A stretch of DNA of 64,000 nt from JBMFVE01 sp049966155 (GCA_049966155.1 JBMFVE010000005.1:1-64000); one strand, 5' to 3'; shown: positions 25,743 through 36,779, counted from the stretch's first letter. Translations and numbers: made by a program. Notes: generated by a model not told the origin, from the sequence alone.

Positions 25743-26987
25743 ATGGCCGTTACAGCTGTAATAATCTTTACTCTTACATACATCACAATTTCTGTCCAAC
25801 GATTGCCATATTTTCGACTGGACAGAACCTCCGGGGCATTAATTGGGGCGGTCGCCATGATCGCCTTCGGGGTTCTTAAACTTTCAGAAGCTTATCAAGC
25901 AATAAATTCGGATACAATTATTCTCCTTTTGGGAATGATGATAATTGTAGCATACCTTCAAACAAGCGGTTTTTTCGATATTGTATCTTCGTTTATTCTA
26001 AAACACTCACGATCCGATAATCAGCTACTTTTAACGGTCATTATCGTTAGCGGTACTCTTTCAGCATTCTTCGTCAATGATACAGTTTGTGTAATGCTGA
26101 CACCCTTCATACTTACGCTAACCAGTCGCTCCAGCACCGATCCCAAGCCATATTTACTGGCTCTCGCATCAAGTGCAAACATAGGGAGTGTAGCCACCCT
26201 GGTTGGAAATCCTCAAAACATGCTGGTAGGTACCTTCTCAAACTGGAAATACTTACCATTCTTTTTAATGATGCTCCCGATAGCTGCTATAGGCCTGGTA
26301 ATAGACTTTTATTCAATAAAGTTTTTCTTTCGCAGAGAATTAAATCATACGATTCCAGCAGAGGTTATAGATAGTAGGTCGAGGAGACCGGATAAGCCTC
26401 TTATGTACAAATCGCTACTGGTAGTCTTAATTGTTGTCATAGGCCTGTCGGCAGGAGCAAACCTGGCATTTATGTCAATCTTAGGCGCCTCCATTTTGAT
26501 ACTCATTGCAAACAGGAGGCCAGACGAGATTTTCGCTCGAGTCAATTGGTCACTTCTCCTGTTCTTCGCTAGTTTGTTTATAGTGGTTGCAGGCATCAAC
26601 AAGACTGGAATCGTGGCAAGTGTACACGATTTTCTGAAAACTTACTTCACTATAAGAACTGAAGAGCAAATTTTCGGTTTCTCATTCGTGTCCCTGATAC
26701 TTTCAAACATCGTTTCAAATGTCCCATACGTCATGATTGTGCGGCATTGGGTTGCTTCTTTCAATCATCCTCATCTCATGTGGCTGGTGTTAGCAATGAG
26801 TGCTACATTCGCCGGCAACCTTACTGTGGTAGGCTCGGTAGCAAACATGATAGTACTAGAACTTTCTAAAACCCGTGCCCCTTTTAAATTCTGGGAGTTT
26901 ACAAAGGTAAGTGGTACAATAGCATTGGTCAGCTGGTTAGTTGGGACAATAATTTTTATTCTCTATGCAAAACTTGGAGTAACATAA
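25743..26987 (+). CDS. ArsB/NhaD/SLC13-type ion transporter
   Basis: A 414-residue integral membrane protein with about 11 helices arranged as two inverted halves. Key family loops are visible: VNDTVCVMLTPFILTLTSRS, SSANIGSVATLVGNPQNMLVG in the first half and ILSNIVSNVPYVMI plus FAGNLTVVGSVANMIVLE in the second. These are the paired substrate-binding motifs of the ion transporter superfamily that includes ArsB, NhaD and citrate/dicarboxylate carriers. GNPQNMLVG is typical of the anion-transporting (YbiR/ArsB-like) branch. Arsenite, sodium or a carboxylate are all possible; no arsenic genes are adjacent. Confidence 0.82.
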   Translation: MAVTAVIIFTLTYITISVQRLPYFRLDRTSGALIGAVAMIAFGVLKLSEAYQAINSDTIILLLGMMIIVAYLQTSGFFDIVSSFILKHSRSDNQLLLTVIIVSGTLSAFFVNDTVCVMLTPFILTLTSRSSTDPKPYLLALASSANIGSVATLVGNPQNMLVGTFSNWKYLPFFLMMLPIAAIGLVIDFYSIKFFFRRELNHTIPAEVIDSRSRRPDKPLMYKSLLVVLIVVIGLSAGANLAFMSILGASILILIANRRPDEIFARVNWSLLLFFASLFIVVAGINKTGIVASVHDFLKTYFTIRTEEQIFGFSFVSLILSNIVSNVPYVMIVRHWVASFNHPHLMWLVLAMSATFAGNLTVVGSVANMIVLELSKTRAPFKFWEFTKVSGTIALVSWLVGTIIFILYAKLGVT

Positions 26988-27040
26988 ACCTTTTCGAAAG
27001 CTATAGATGTAAGTGGCCATGGCTTTTTAGAGGAGCCAGT

Positions 27041-29497
27041 TTAGTCCCCCTTGCCAGCCGACTTTTGCCGCATTTCAATCATCCAAATAGCTTGTTTGGC
27101 TGCCTCTTTGAGTCGGCCATCAGCCTCCTCCTCCTCTCTTAACTTTAAAAGAGGAATCACGTCTGTCTCACCAACCTTACCAAGGGATGTTATTGCAGCA
27201 AGTCGAGCCCAAATGTAGGGGTCTGAGGCATACTCCTTCAGGAGACTTATAGTTTTTTCATTAGCTGGCCCAAGCCGGGACAAAGCCCCAATTGCCTGCA
27301 GACGAAGCGATGGTGGCATCCCGTACCGAGCAAACCGGACAGCATATTCATAAGCTTTTGAGGAATCGACTTTTTCCAGAGCCGCAAGTGCAGCGCCTCG
27401 AATCACTTCCTGATGTGAACTGAGCTTGAGGGCTCTTTCGATAAACGGCATAGCCGACCTGCCCGTCACCTCTGCAAGGGCTTTTACTGCAGCCGCTTTA
27501 ACGTAATAGTTGGAACTTCTTTCAAATAAATCTTTAAAAAGATCCTTGGCAGAAACCGCCTTCAATTTAGCCAAAGCATCAATGGCTGCAACCTGCACTC
27601 TCTGATCTTTATCACGAAGTGCAGCCTTAAAAACCTGCTCAACTGACAGATCGGAGAAATTTTTAAGTGAATTTAAGCATTCCACCCGAACAGCCCAGAA
27701 TTTATCATTTAGTGCTCCGTTAGATAAAGCTTTTACCGCACCTTGGCCCTTACACTTCGAGAGCTGTGATGCAGCCCAGATACGACCGGCAGCATCAGGG
27801 TCATGCATTAACTGATATCCCAATTCATCCGCCGATTTCTGGAATTTGATTTCCTTCAAAAGATAATTGCCTTCATCAAAATTGACCATCAGTGGTTTTT
27901 CGGGCACACTGAAAGCATAACTGTTAAGAGTTGAATCGACCCATACTTTTTCAATAACCTTCTCCGAAGGTGTCACTATATAAACATCCACCGGCATTTT
28001 GTACACCGGTGTCAGGCTGTCGACCGTTTGAGTTTGCTTAACTTTAAGGAATACCCTATGCGCAGTGCTGTCATACTTATAACTTACATCAAACACAGGA
28101 TGTCCAGCTTTATAAACCCATTCGTCAAAAAACCAGTATAAATTATAACCTGTAGCTTCACGAACAGCATTTTCGAAATCGTGAGTGTCGACGTTCTGGT
28201 GGCAAAATTTGTGTACATAATATTTTATGGCTTTATAAAAGAGCTTGTCGCCAATGACACCCCTCAGCATATTCAAAATATCAGCTCCTCTGGCATAAAT
28301 ATATGGACCAAACAAATCGACGGCATTGTAATAGCGATTATAAACTGTAGGGCGCCTTTCCAATTTATCGGCATTTAAAACCTGCTTTTGGTCATTATAC
28401 ATCTCAAATGAAAAGTGATCATCACCAAATGCATGTTTACCATATAGTGCCTCAAAATAGGTGGCAAAACCTTCATTCAACCAGGCATTTGACCATGTTC
28501 TGCAGGTCAACAAATCGCCAAACCACTGATGCGCGATTTCATGTGCAATAAGCCCAGTACTTGAAATCTGTGGTTCAGCATTCGCACTATGTATGGTTGC
28601 GTCTGTCAAAGTTATTGCAGAAACATTTTCCATCCCACCATAAGTAAAATCACTGACAGCCGCCAAAGAAAGCTTTTGCCACGGGTATCTGTACCCTGTC
28701 ACATTAGAATAAAATTTGAGGATGTCGGGGGTGTGTGAAAAGTTCTCTCTGGCATTCTCTCGGTCCACAGACGGGACATAATAATAAATTGGGATTTCAT
28801 CAAACCTATCTTTAACAATCGAATACTTTCCTGCAACTATCGATATCAGGTAAACTACATGTGGTTTATCCTCAACCCATTGAAAAGTCTTTGTTCGGCT
28901 TGCTGAATGCTCTTCGACCTTTTTTAAAACACCATTTGACACTACCACCCAATCGTCTGGCACCGTAGCAGTAACTGAACTCTTCACAAAATCATCAGGG
29001 TAATCATGGCATGGAAACCAGTTGCGCGCATCTTCCATTTCACTTTGACTCCAGATTTGAGGAACTCTCTCAGGGTAAGCGGTGTCAGGCAATACAAAAA
29101 AGATGCCTTTTCTGGGAACGGTCGAGTACACCACTTTGTATGTCAATGTATCATCCGGGCTATATTTTCTGTCAAGACCAATAACAAGCTTTTTGCCATC
29201 GTATGTGAAACTCAGAATCCTATCTCCCATTGAAACCTTTTCAATTCTCATGTCGACAGCATCAAGCCGCACTGAATCATAATCAACCCTTAGGGGAACA
29301 ATGGTTTCAACTGCCGACCCATAAACTTTTTTCCTGAAAAGATCGAATTTTAAATGCAAATCTACGTTTATCATATGAAATTCCCGGTCAGGTGCGTGGT
29401 GAATCGGCGGAAGGCCCCTTTCCATTCCCTGTGGCTGCGCTGCTGAACTACCGATGAAGTACAGCAAGACAAACAGCACTATAAATTTTTTTTGCAT
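27041..29497 (-). CDS. Secreted M1 family aminopeptidase with C-terminal HEAT repeats
   Basis: An 818-residue zinc aminopeptidase. A signal peptide (KKFIVLFVLLYFIGSSAAQ) sends it out of the cytoplasm. The catalytic domain has the exopeptidase loop FTYGGMENVSAITL, zinc motif LIAHEIAHQWFGD and WLNEGFATYFEALYG with the third ligand Glu. After about residue 550 the protein consists of HEAT-like helical repeats (AAIDALAKLKAVSAKDLFKD; KSSHQE-type helices with ALAALEKVD). It would trim N-terminal residues from peptides in the periplasm. The ATG at 29497 was preferred; a GTG nine codons upstream would precede the signal peptide with a polar stretch. Confidence 0.9.
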   Translation of the reverse strand: MQKKFIVLFVLLYFIGSSAAQPQGMERGLPPIHHAPDREFHMINVDLHLKFDLFRKKVYGSAVETIVPLRVDYDSVRLDAVDMRIEKVSMGDRILSFTYDGKKLVIGLDRKYSPDDTLTYKVVYSTVPRKGIFFVLPDTAYPERVPQIWSQSEMEDARNWFPCHDYPDDFVKSSVTATVPDDWVVVSNGVLKKVEEHSASRTKTFQWVEDKPHVVYLISIVAGKYSIVKDRFDEIPIYYYVPSVDRENARENFSHTPDILKFYSNVTGYRYPWQKLSLAAVSDFTYGGMENVSAITLTDATIHSANAEPQISSTGLIAHEIAHQWFGDLLTCRTWSNAWLNEGFATYFEALYGKHAFGDDHFSFEMYNDQKQVLNADKLERRPTVYNRYYNAVDLFGPYIYARGADILNMLRGVIGDKLFYKAIKYYVHKFCHQNVDTHDFENAVREATGYNLYWFFDEWVYKAGHPVFDVSYKYDSTAHRVFLKVKQTQTVDSLTPVYKMPVDVYIVTPSEKVIEKVWVDSTLNSYAFSVPEKPLMVNFDEGNYLLKEIKFQKSADELGYQLMHDPDAAGRIWAASQLSKCKGQGAVKALSNGALNDKFWAVRVECLNSLKNFSDLSVEQVFKAALRDKDQRVQVAAIDALAKLKAVSAKDLFKDLFERSSNYYVKAAAVKALAEVTGRSAMPFIERALKLSSHQEVIRGAALAALEKVDSSKAYEYAVRFARYGMPPSLRLQAIGALSRLGPANEKTISLLKEYASDPYIWARLAAITSLGKVGETDVIPLLKLREEEEADGRLKEAAKQAIWMIEMRQKSAGKGD

Positions 29498-29566
29498 CTC
29501 TCTGTTCCTTTTTTTGTTGATCACTGACGGCTCCGACTCAAGAAGGCGTATGCCATATTGAATCTA

Positions 29567-29587
29567 ATCTTTTTAGACGAAAAAGAT
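29567..29587. repeat. AT-rich perfect inverted repeat between motB and the aminopeptidase
   Basis: ATCTTTTT and AAAAAGAT flank a five-base centre (AGACG). It lies 31 bases past the motB stop and 70 bases before the aminopeptidase start. It may be a weak terminator or an operator; no poly-T follows on the minus strand. Confidence 0.3.
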
Positions 29588-29618
29588 AAATGGATGTTTC
29601 CAAAAAAAGAAGATTGTT

Positions 29619-30455
29619 TCAGGGATTTGATAAATCAGTCTGTGTAGCCAGGCTGTCAGCCTTTTCTGTATTTACGGAATCGGGGGAGGCAGTGTAGGTG
29701 ACAAGTATACTCACGCGTCGATTTGAATAGTCGAGCGGATGCTGCGGATCTCTGAGTTTCCTGTCTGCATAACCGCGCACTTCAAGGAGTTGCTCTTTCC
29801 TCAACCCGCCATCTTGGAGGACTTTTCTTGCAGCGTTGGCGCGATCAACACTGAGTTCCCAATTTGAATAGTCATTTCGCACATACGGTCTTGCATCCGT
29901 GTAACCTTCTACAATAACTTCGTTTGGGAGTTTCGATAGCTCCTTTCCAATCAGCCGAAGCAGCTCACCTGTTTCCGGTTTAAGCTGTGCACTTCCCACA
30001 TCAAAGAACAATCCACTGGCATTTTCAATCAACTCAATCCTCAGGCCCTCTTTAGTCATTGTTATTTCTATTTGACCCACAAATGGCTTAAACTTCGGAA
30101 TAGATGCAATCATTTCCTTTAATTTCTGTCCCTCGGCGGTCAGCGCCTGGGTCTGTGTCTGAACATCGTCAAGTGGAAGGCCGTGTTTATTCATGCTTTG
30201 GTTGTTCACAGGAACCAACCCACCACTTAAAGCACCATTTCGGGTCTTTTCAGCAAAAGCACCTGGGTCTTTAAAGTATTCAGACACATACTGTTTGACC
30301 TGTTTGCTCTGGCCAACTATCCAAAGCACAATGAAAAGGGACATCATTGCAGTTACAAAGTCAGCATAGGCGACCTTCCAAGCGCCTCCATGATGAGGGT
30401 GTCGTGCCTTGTTCTTTTTTATAATATTTACGGCCGAAGCTTCTCTATTAGGCAT
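29619..30455 (-). CDS. motB: Flagellar motor stator protein MotB
   Basis: A 278-residue protein with one membrane helix. The N-terminal segment HHGGAWKVAYADFVTAMMSL holds the proton-accepting Asp of the ADFVTAMM motif, and the plug-like PGAF segment follows. Residues about 145-260 form an OmpA-like peptidoglycan-binding domain (VIVEGYTDARPY, NWELSVDRANAARKVL). MotB anchors the stator to the cell wall. Its ATG overlaps the motA stop by one base (TAATG), so the two are translated together. No other flagellar gene lies in the window. Confidence 0.93.
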   Translation of the reverse strand: MPNREASAVNIIKKNKARHPHHGGAWKVAYADFVTAMMSLFIVLWIVGQSKQVKQYVSEYFKDPGAFAEKTRNGALSGGLVPVNNQSMNKHGLPLDDVQTQTQALTAEGQKLKEMIASIPKFKPFVGQIEITMTKEGLRIELIENASGLFFDVGSAQLKPETGELLRLIGKELSKLPNEVIVEGYTDARPYVRNDYSNWELSVDRANAARKVLQDGGLRKEQLLEVRGYADRKLRDPQHPLDYSNRRVSILVTYTASPDSVNTEKADSLATQTDLSNP

Positions 30456-31309
30456 TACTTGGTTCCTTTGAGCACTTCTTCCATTTCTTTGAATGTCGGT
30501 CTGTAATCCTGAAATATTGTTCGTCGGGCAAATTCTACAGCAATTAGAGGTTGCATACCCTTTGCAAAAGCAACTATTCCTGCTTTTATAGCCTCGAACA
30601 TTCTCGATTCTTCTTCAGTCGTAATTTCAATATTTGTTGCTAACGGCTGAACGAATCCATAGGATAGCAACACCCCAAGAAATGTTCCTACAAGTGCCGC
30701 CGCGACTTTGTGGCCAATTTCCTGAGGAGGCCCATCGATTGCCTGCATGGTTATCACAATGCCAAGTACTGCTGCGACAATTCCCAGTCCAGGCATAGAG
30801 TCACCAATTTTCTGGAGAATTTGTGCAGGCTTTGATGTTTCCTGATGGTGCGTTTCTATATCAGCATCCATCAGGCTCTCAAGATCGAAAGGCTCTGCGC
30901 CGCCTACGACGATTAGCCTTATCGTATCTGTCAAGAAATGCAGAAGATGTTCATTTTTTGAGATAGCAGGGTACTTCGAAAAGATACTGCTCTTTTCAGG
31001 ATTTTCAACATGCTGTTCTAGCCCAATAACACCATCCTTCTGACCAACTTGAAAAAGCTCATACATGACTTTTAATAGACTCAGATACGTTTCCTTGGCG
31101 ACCTTCTTTCCTGTCAGTGCCGCAACCAATCGCTTAAAAATCTTCGACAGGAGTTTCCCTGGTGTTGAAATGAGGAGTGCTCCAATTGATGCTCCTACAA
31201 TTATCAGGAATTCGGCGTATTGCATTAGCACGAGGAATGGCCCTCCCTCTATTGCGAATCCACCGAGAACTGCAACTAAAACTATTACAATTCCAACTAT
31301 GACAAACAT
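30455..31309 (-). CDS. motA: Flagellar motor stator protein MotA
   Basis: A 284-residue protein with four membrane helices: FVIVGIVIVLVAVLGGFAIE and FLVLMQYAEFLIIVGASIGALL at the N-terminus and two after residue 150 (PGLGIVAAVLGIVITM; KVAAALVGTFLGVLLSYGFV). The cytoplasmic loop between carries charged residues that contact the rotor. With MotB it forms the proton channel of the stator. The ATG at 31309 gives the conserved start with the first helix; longer starts add a polar extension not seen in the family. It is 230 bases from the divergent gene to the right. Confidence 0.92.
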   Translation of the reverse strand: MFVIVGIVIVLVAVLGGFAIEGGPFLVLMQYAEFLIIVGASIGALLISTPGKLLSKIFKRLVAALTGKKVAKETYLSLLKVMYELFQVGQKDGVIGLEQHVENPEKSSIFSKYPAISKNEHLLHFLTDTIRLIVVGGAEPFDLESLMDADIETHHQETSKPAQILQKIGDSMPGLGIVAAVLGIVITMQAIDGPPQEIGHKVAAALVGTFLGVLLSYGFVQPLATNIEITTEEESRMFEAIKAGIVAFAKGMQPLIAVEFARRTIFQDYRPTFKEMEEVLKGTK

Positions 31310-31539
31310 TGCTACCCTTTCCTTGTGCGCTTGACAGAATAATTCATTTCTTATTTCGGAATTTGGAGAAAAAACTTGAACAAAAAAAGAGAACATTTTT
31401 CCACGCCTTGTTATCACAAGGCGGGTCAACTGTACAGCAGGGAACAGAACGGTAAAAATTAAAAAAACTTAAGGTTTTGTATTGGTTAAACTTGATAATT
31501 CCTTTGGCGTTATATTTTATAAAGAAACCGAGGTGATCT

Positions 31540-32526
31540 ATGAAAAAGATGATTTTTGCAATTGCGGCATTAATTTTCTCCAGCTTTCAGCCAAATGGAG
31601 TAAGGGCACAAACAATAAGTTTTGGAGTTTTCTATAATTCACTGGCGCCTTACGGGGAATGGGTAGCTGTTGAGACCTATGGGATGTGCTGGCATCCAGA
31701 AGCTGTCCCGCCCGACTGGAGGCCATATGTTTTTGGTCATTGGGTATGGACACCATATGGATGGACATGGGTATCAAATGATCCGTGGGGATGGGCTGTT
31801 TACCATTACGGGAGGTGGTTTTATGACCCTTATTATGGCTGGCTTTGGGTCCCAGGATATGTCTGGGCACCAGCATGGGTGCAATGGCGCTGGGGAGATG
31901 GATTTATCGGATGGGCACCAATGCCGCCGGGATTTCATTTCAAACTTGGTGTGGTAATTGACGGACGGGATGACGACTTCGGGGTGGAAATGCATGCGTG
32001 GAATTTCATCAGGATTAATGACATCACAGCAACTCAATACACTCTTTTAGATAGCAAAGCCGTTCCAAGAGTTTTCGGTGAAACAAGAAACGTTACCCGA
32101 TTGAGGTTTTCGAATGATGGTGTTTACAACATAGGCATACCCCGAGAAGAGGTTGAACGCGTTACAAGAACGAGGATACAGAATGTTGACCTAGTTCGGA
32201 CAAACCTGCAGGCACATGAGCGATTGGACGGCGGTAAACTGATGATTTATTCACCAGCTCCATTTCAGCCACGCATTCGAAATGAACAGATCGAAATACG
32301 GCGCCAAAACGAATTCCTCCGGCGTGAAAAGTTCAGTCCAGTTGTTCCCGGCGGAATGGCCAAACAACAGATGTACCCTCAAAGGGTGAGAGCTTATAGT
32401 GAACAAAAAATGATTGTCCCACCTTCAAAACAGGCGACAACAGAATCAGCACGAAGTAGGTTGAGAAGAGATCAGACCCAGGTACCTAAGGAGGAAACGA
32501 ACCATGAGAGACACCGGCACAGATGA
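31540..32526 (+). CDS. Secreted Trp/Tyr-rich protein of the DUF6600 type
   Basis: A 328-residue protein with a signal peptide cleaved near VRAQ (residue 26). Residues about 30-130 are a tandem of short aromatic repeats of the form W-hydrophobic-PYGW / GW-W (for example FGHWVWTPYGWTWVSNDPWG and YGRWFYDPYYGWLWVPGYVW), each ending in a WAP or WVP-like turn. This matches the DUF6600 / YXWGXW repeat proteins. The rest is a charged, Arg/Gln-rich tail. Function is unknown; such proteins are envelope-associated. A strong ribosome binding site (CCGAGGTGATCT) precedes the ATG. Confidence 0.8.
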   Translation: MKKMIFAIAALIFSSFQPNGVRAQTISFGVFYNSLAPYGEWVAVETYGMCWHPEAVPPDWRPYVFGHWVWTPYGWTWVSNDPWGWAVYHYGRWFYDPYYGWLWVPGYVWAPAWVQWRWGDGFIGWAPMPPGFHFKLGVVIDGRDDDFGVEMHAWNFIRINDITATQYTLLDSKAVPRVFGETRNVTRLRFSNDGVYNIGIPREEVERVTRTRIQNVDLVRTNLQAHERLDGGKLMIYSPAPFQPRIRNEQIEIRRQNEFLRREKFSPVVPGGMAKQQMYPQRVRAYSEQKMIVPPSKQATTESARSRLRRDQTQVPKEETNHERHRHR

Positions 32527-32668
32527 ACAAACCCTGTAAATTTTGTATCTTATACATTCAATCTAATGCAAGCGGAACTTTATTTATTACGGGTAGTTGA
32601 TTGACGAGACTGTTTCAAACAATTGAAAGCAACCTCCCATTGTGGTAAATTCCTGTGAAGGAGCGCGT

Positions 32669-33340
32669 ATGCGAATACTTATTATTGAGGATGAAAAAAA
32701 AGTGGCACGATTCCTCAAGATTGGACTTCAACAGGAAAACTACGTCGTGGACATTGCATACGACGGAATATCAGGAGAGGAGATGGCTCTGTCCGGAAAA
32801 TATGATGTAATCATCCTCGACCTGATGCTCCCCGGGAAGGATGGGATGGATGTACTGAGAGATATTAGAAATGCGGGAAAGACAACCCCTGTACTCGTGC
32901 TTACAGCAAAAGGACGTCTTGAAGACAAAGTCGAAGGGCTTGACGGCGGTGCTGACGACTATCTTGTAAAGCCGTTTGCTTTTCAAGAACTCCTGGCACG
33001 CCTTCGTTCACTCGGGAGAAGAAGCTCATTGGAAAAGCCTACATTACTGAAGTTCGAGGACCTGGAACTTGATACAATAACCAGGAAGGCACGGCGGGGA
33101 AGTCGTGATATTGAACTGACCAATCGTGAATTTGCACTTCTCGAATACTTTATGCGAAATGTAAATCGAGTTCTGACAAGGACAATTATCTCTGAGCATA
33201 TCTGGGAATATAACTTCGACACCGGTACTAACATAGTTGAAGTTTATGTAAATAAGCTTCGCAACAAGATAGACGCCGACTCACAAAAGAAACTAATCCA
33301 CACTGTGCGGGGTGCTGGATACATTATGAAGAGCGAATAA
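32669..33340 (+). CDS. OmpR/PhoB-family response regulator (CusR-like)
   Basis: A 223-residue regulator. The receiver has Glu7-Asp8-Glu9, phospho-acceptor Asp51 (VIILDLMLPG), Thr in VLVLTAKG and Lys in YLVKPFAF. The C-terminal winged helix contains DTITRKARRGSRDIELTNRE and VEVYVNKLRNKID, the OmpR recognition helix region. The receiver-to-winged-helix linker is short, as in CusR/CopR regulators. The ATG at 32669, after GAAGGAG, was chosen over a GTG nine codons upstream. It overlaps the kinase gene by one base (TAATG). Confidence 0.95.
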   Translation: MRILIIEDEKKVARFLKIGLQQENYVVDIAYDGISGEEMALSGKYDVIILDLMLPGKDGMDVLRDIRNAGKTTPVLVLTAKGRLEDKVEGLDGGADDYLVKPFAFQELLARLRSLGRRSSLEKPTLLKFEDLELDTITRKARRGSRDIELTNREFALLEYFMRNVNRVLTRTIISEHIWEYNFDTGTNIVEVYVNKLRNKIDADSQKKLIHTVRGAGYIMKSE

Positions 33341-34803
33341 TGTTCAAATCAATAAGGCTCAAGCTTACCTTATACTACTCGCTTGTCCTATTGTTGGCAC
33401 TTGGTGTATTTGGCGTCACAGCATACCTTTACACCGGTGAAACTCTTTCCGAAAACCTGAACATATCCCTTCGTAGCGAAGTCCAGTGGCTTCGAGAAAT
33501 ATTAGAAGGCAGATTAAAAGGGGAAAGAGGAAAAATCCGAAATTTCAGAAAAGATCTTCTCAATTATGCTCCTCAAATTTCTGATTCAACTCAGCAGGAT
33601 GAGGAACAATCCGAAGAACAAACGGAGGTGTGGAACAAGATTTACGAACATTCGCTGTTGAACTCCAAAAAACAATTTATCTATATAGTCGACAAACGCG
33701 GCAGGATCTTTTATCGATCTTTCAATCTTGCTCGAGATAGCCTTCCGTCTCCACCAGCAACGAAACCATTCGAAGTCGAGATAACTGAATCAAAAATTGG
33801 AAGCCAGAAAATTCGTCTGGCGGCACTTGACACTCGCTTCTATAAGATTCGGGTAGCTTACCCGGAAGACGAACTGACTGACGTGCTTCAAAATCTTTTC
33901 TCCATTTTTCTTTATTTAATCCCGATAGTTCTTATACTCTCCGTGATAGGGGGCTATTTCCTTGCAAAACAATCGTTGAAGCCGGTTCATGACATCACTT
34001 TAACTGCCCAGGAAATAACAGCGACCAACCTGCGAAAGAGAATAGCAATAACAAATCCAAACGATGAGCTCGGTCGGCTCGCCATAACTTTGAATAGCAT
34101 GATAGCCCGTCTTGAAGAATCATTTGAGCAAGTAAAGCAATTTTCCATGGACGCATCGCACGAACTTAGAACACCTCTAACTATACTACGCGGAGAGATC
34201 GAAGTTGCACTACAGGGCACCAGAAGTACAGCATCATATAAGAAAATACTAGCAAGCTTACTGGATGAGGTTGTCAGGATGACAAGTATAGTCGAAGGAT
34301 TGATCCTTCTTGCAAAAGCTGACAGTGGAATGGCAACCCTTTCTATGAAACCTGTGAACTTCGATAAGCTAATCGAAGAAATAACCGAAGATGCTATTGT
34401 TCTTGCTGAACAAAAACAAATATCTGTGGCCGTGGAGAAAATCGAACCGGTAGTTGTTCTGGGAGATGAAATCAGACTTCGGCAAATGGTACTCAACCTT
34501 GTCGACAATGCAATTAAGTACACCCCTGAACATGGAAGCATTTTTATTTCATTGGAAAGAACTGATGGAACTGCTAAACTCACTGTAAGAGATACTGGTA
34601 TTGGAATCCCTGAGGAAGAGCTTTCAAGGATTTTTGACAGGTTTTATCGTGTCGACAAGAGCCGAAGCAGGCTTCCTGACGGTCTCGGATTGGGATTATC
34701 GATAGCTAAATGGATAGCAGAGTCGCATGATGGCAAAATTCAAGCATACAGCAGGCCGGGGACTGGCAGCACATTCATTGTGCAACTGCCTGCACATGGC
34801 TAA
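33340..34803 (+). CDS. Sensor histidine kinase (CusS-like)
   Basis: A 487-residue inner-membrane kinase. Helices at about 8-28 and 187-208 flank a periplasmic domain of about 160 residues, followed by HAMP, HisKA (MDASHELRTPLTILRGEIE with the phospho-His) and HATPase (NLVDNAIKYTP, DTGIGIPEEELSRIFDRFYR, GLGLGLSIAKWI). It phosphorylates the regulator encoded immediately upstream. The domain plan is that of metal- or envelope-stress sensors such as CusS. The periplasmic domain has no obvious His or Met cluster, so the ligand is unknown. Confidence 0.94.
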   Translation: MFKSIRLKLTLYYSLVLLLALGVFGVTAYLYTGETLSENLNISLRSEVQWLREILEGRLKGERGKIRNFRKDLLNYAPQISDSTQQDEEQSEEQTEVWNKIYEHSLLNSKKQFIYIVDKRGRIFYRSFNLARDSLPSPPATKPFEVEITESKIGSQKIRLAALDTRFYKIRVAYPEDELTDVLQNLFSIFLYLIPIVLILSVIGGYFLAKQSLKPVHDITLTAQEITATNLRKRIAITNPNDELGRLAITLNSMIARLEESFEQVKQFSMDASHELRTPLTILRGEIEVALQGTRSTASYKKILASLLDEVVRMTSIVEGLILLAKADSGMATLSMKPVNFDKLIEEITEDAIVLAEQKQISVAVEKIEPVVVLGDEIRLRQMVLNLVDNAIKYTPEHGSIFISLERTDGTAKLTVRDTGIGIPEEELSRIFDRFYRVDKSRSRLPDGLGLGLSIAKWIAESHDGKIQAYSRPGTGSTFIVQLPAHG

Positions 34804-34888
34804 TCCAGGACAAACAGCCCATTTCACACCTTGATTAACTTTTTTTAATCTATCTTTCATTGCCTCTGAGAGAGGGGGCAACTATCTT

Positions 34889-34898
34889 ATGCTATAAT
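34889..34898 (+). promoter_or_regulatory. Extended -10 promoter for the charged secreted peptide
   Basis: TATGCTATAAT contains a perfect TATAAT (34893-34898) with an upstream TG dinucleotide at the extended -10 position, 33 bases before the ATG at 34931. No clear -35 is present, as expected for an extended -10. Confidence 0.5.
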
Positions 34899-34930
34899 TA
34901 AGTTTAACAAAAAACAAAGGAGAAATAGTT

Positions 34931-35227
34931 ATGAAGAAGTTAGTTTTGTCAGTGCTGATCGCCGCATTCGTGGCTTTTGGAGCAGTATACGCTCAGCAGG
35001 AGGCCCCTAAACAGGAAAAGAAGGAAGTAAAAAAGGAGAAGGTTGAGAAAAAGGGTGTGAAGGCGCGTGAGAAGAAGGAAATGAAGAAAGAAGGGATGGA
35101 GATGAAACACGAAAAGATGGAAATGAAGCACGAAAAAAAGGACACGGGAAAAGCGAAAAAGGAATGGAAGCACGAAAAGAAAGAGATGAAAAAAGAGAAA
35201 AAAGAAGTTAAGAAAGACAATCATTAA
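34931..35227 (+). CDS. Secreted Lys/Glu-rich repeat peptide with His/Met
   Basis: A 98-residue protein. A signal peptide (KKLVLSVLIAAFVAFGAVYA) is followed by an extremely low-complexity mature part made only of K, E, M, H and few others, with near-repeats of EMKHEKMEMKHEKK type. It has its own promoter and a terminator directly after, so it is a single-gene unit behind the CusRS-like pair. The clustered His/Met residues suggest metal binding or a flexible envelope linker. No family is recognised. AAAGGAG lies upstream of the ATG. Confidence 0.75.
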   Translation: MKKLVLSVLIAAFVAFGAVYAQQEAPKQEKKEVKKEKVEKKGVKAREKKEMKKEGMEMKHEKMEMKHEKKDTGKAKKEWKHEKKEMKKEKKEVKKDNH

Positions 35228-35249
35228 ACCTTCTCAGGCCTTCAGATGA

Positions 35250-35279
35250 AAAAGTCCGCCTACGGGGCGGACTTTTTTC
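35250..35279 (+). terminator. Rho-independent terminator after the charged peptide
   Basis: GTCCGCC-TACG-GGGCGGAC with a UNCG-like loop, preceded by AAAA and followed by TTTTTT. It can function in both directions, closing the peptide gene on the plus strand and also tyrosine phenol-lyase on the minus strand. Confidence 0.9.
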
Positions 35280-35360
35280 TTATTAATAGTTAATAGACAT
35301 TAAAGGCCTATCCTGAAAATTAACTCAAGAAAAAATTTGACAGAAAACCCGAAGCTGTAA

Positions 35361-36779
<1,419 letters not shown>

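Noticed and set aside
31310..31429. N-terminal extension of motA
   Set aside because: The MotA family starts at the first membrane helix; the added residues are polar and without family support.
34949..35224. Phe/Leu-rich frames opposite the Lys/Glu-rich peptide
   Set aside because: They are the antisense of AAA/GAA/AAG codons; the plus-strand gene has promoter, ribosome binding site, signal peptide and terminator.
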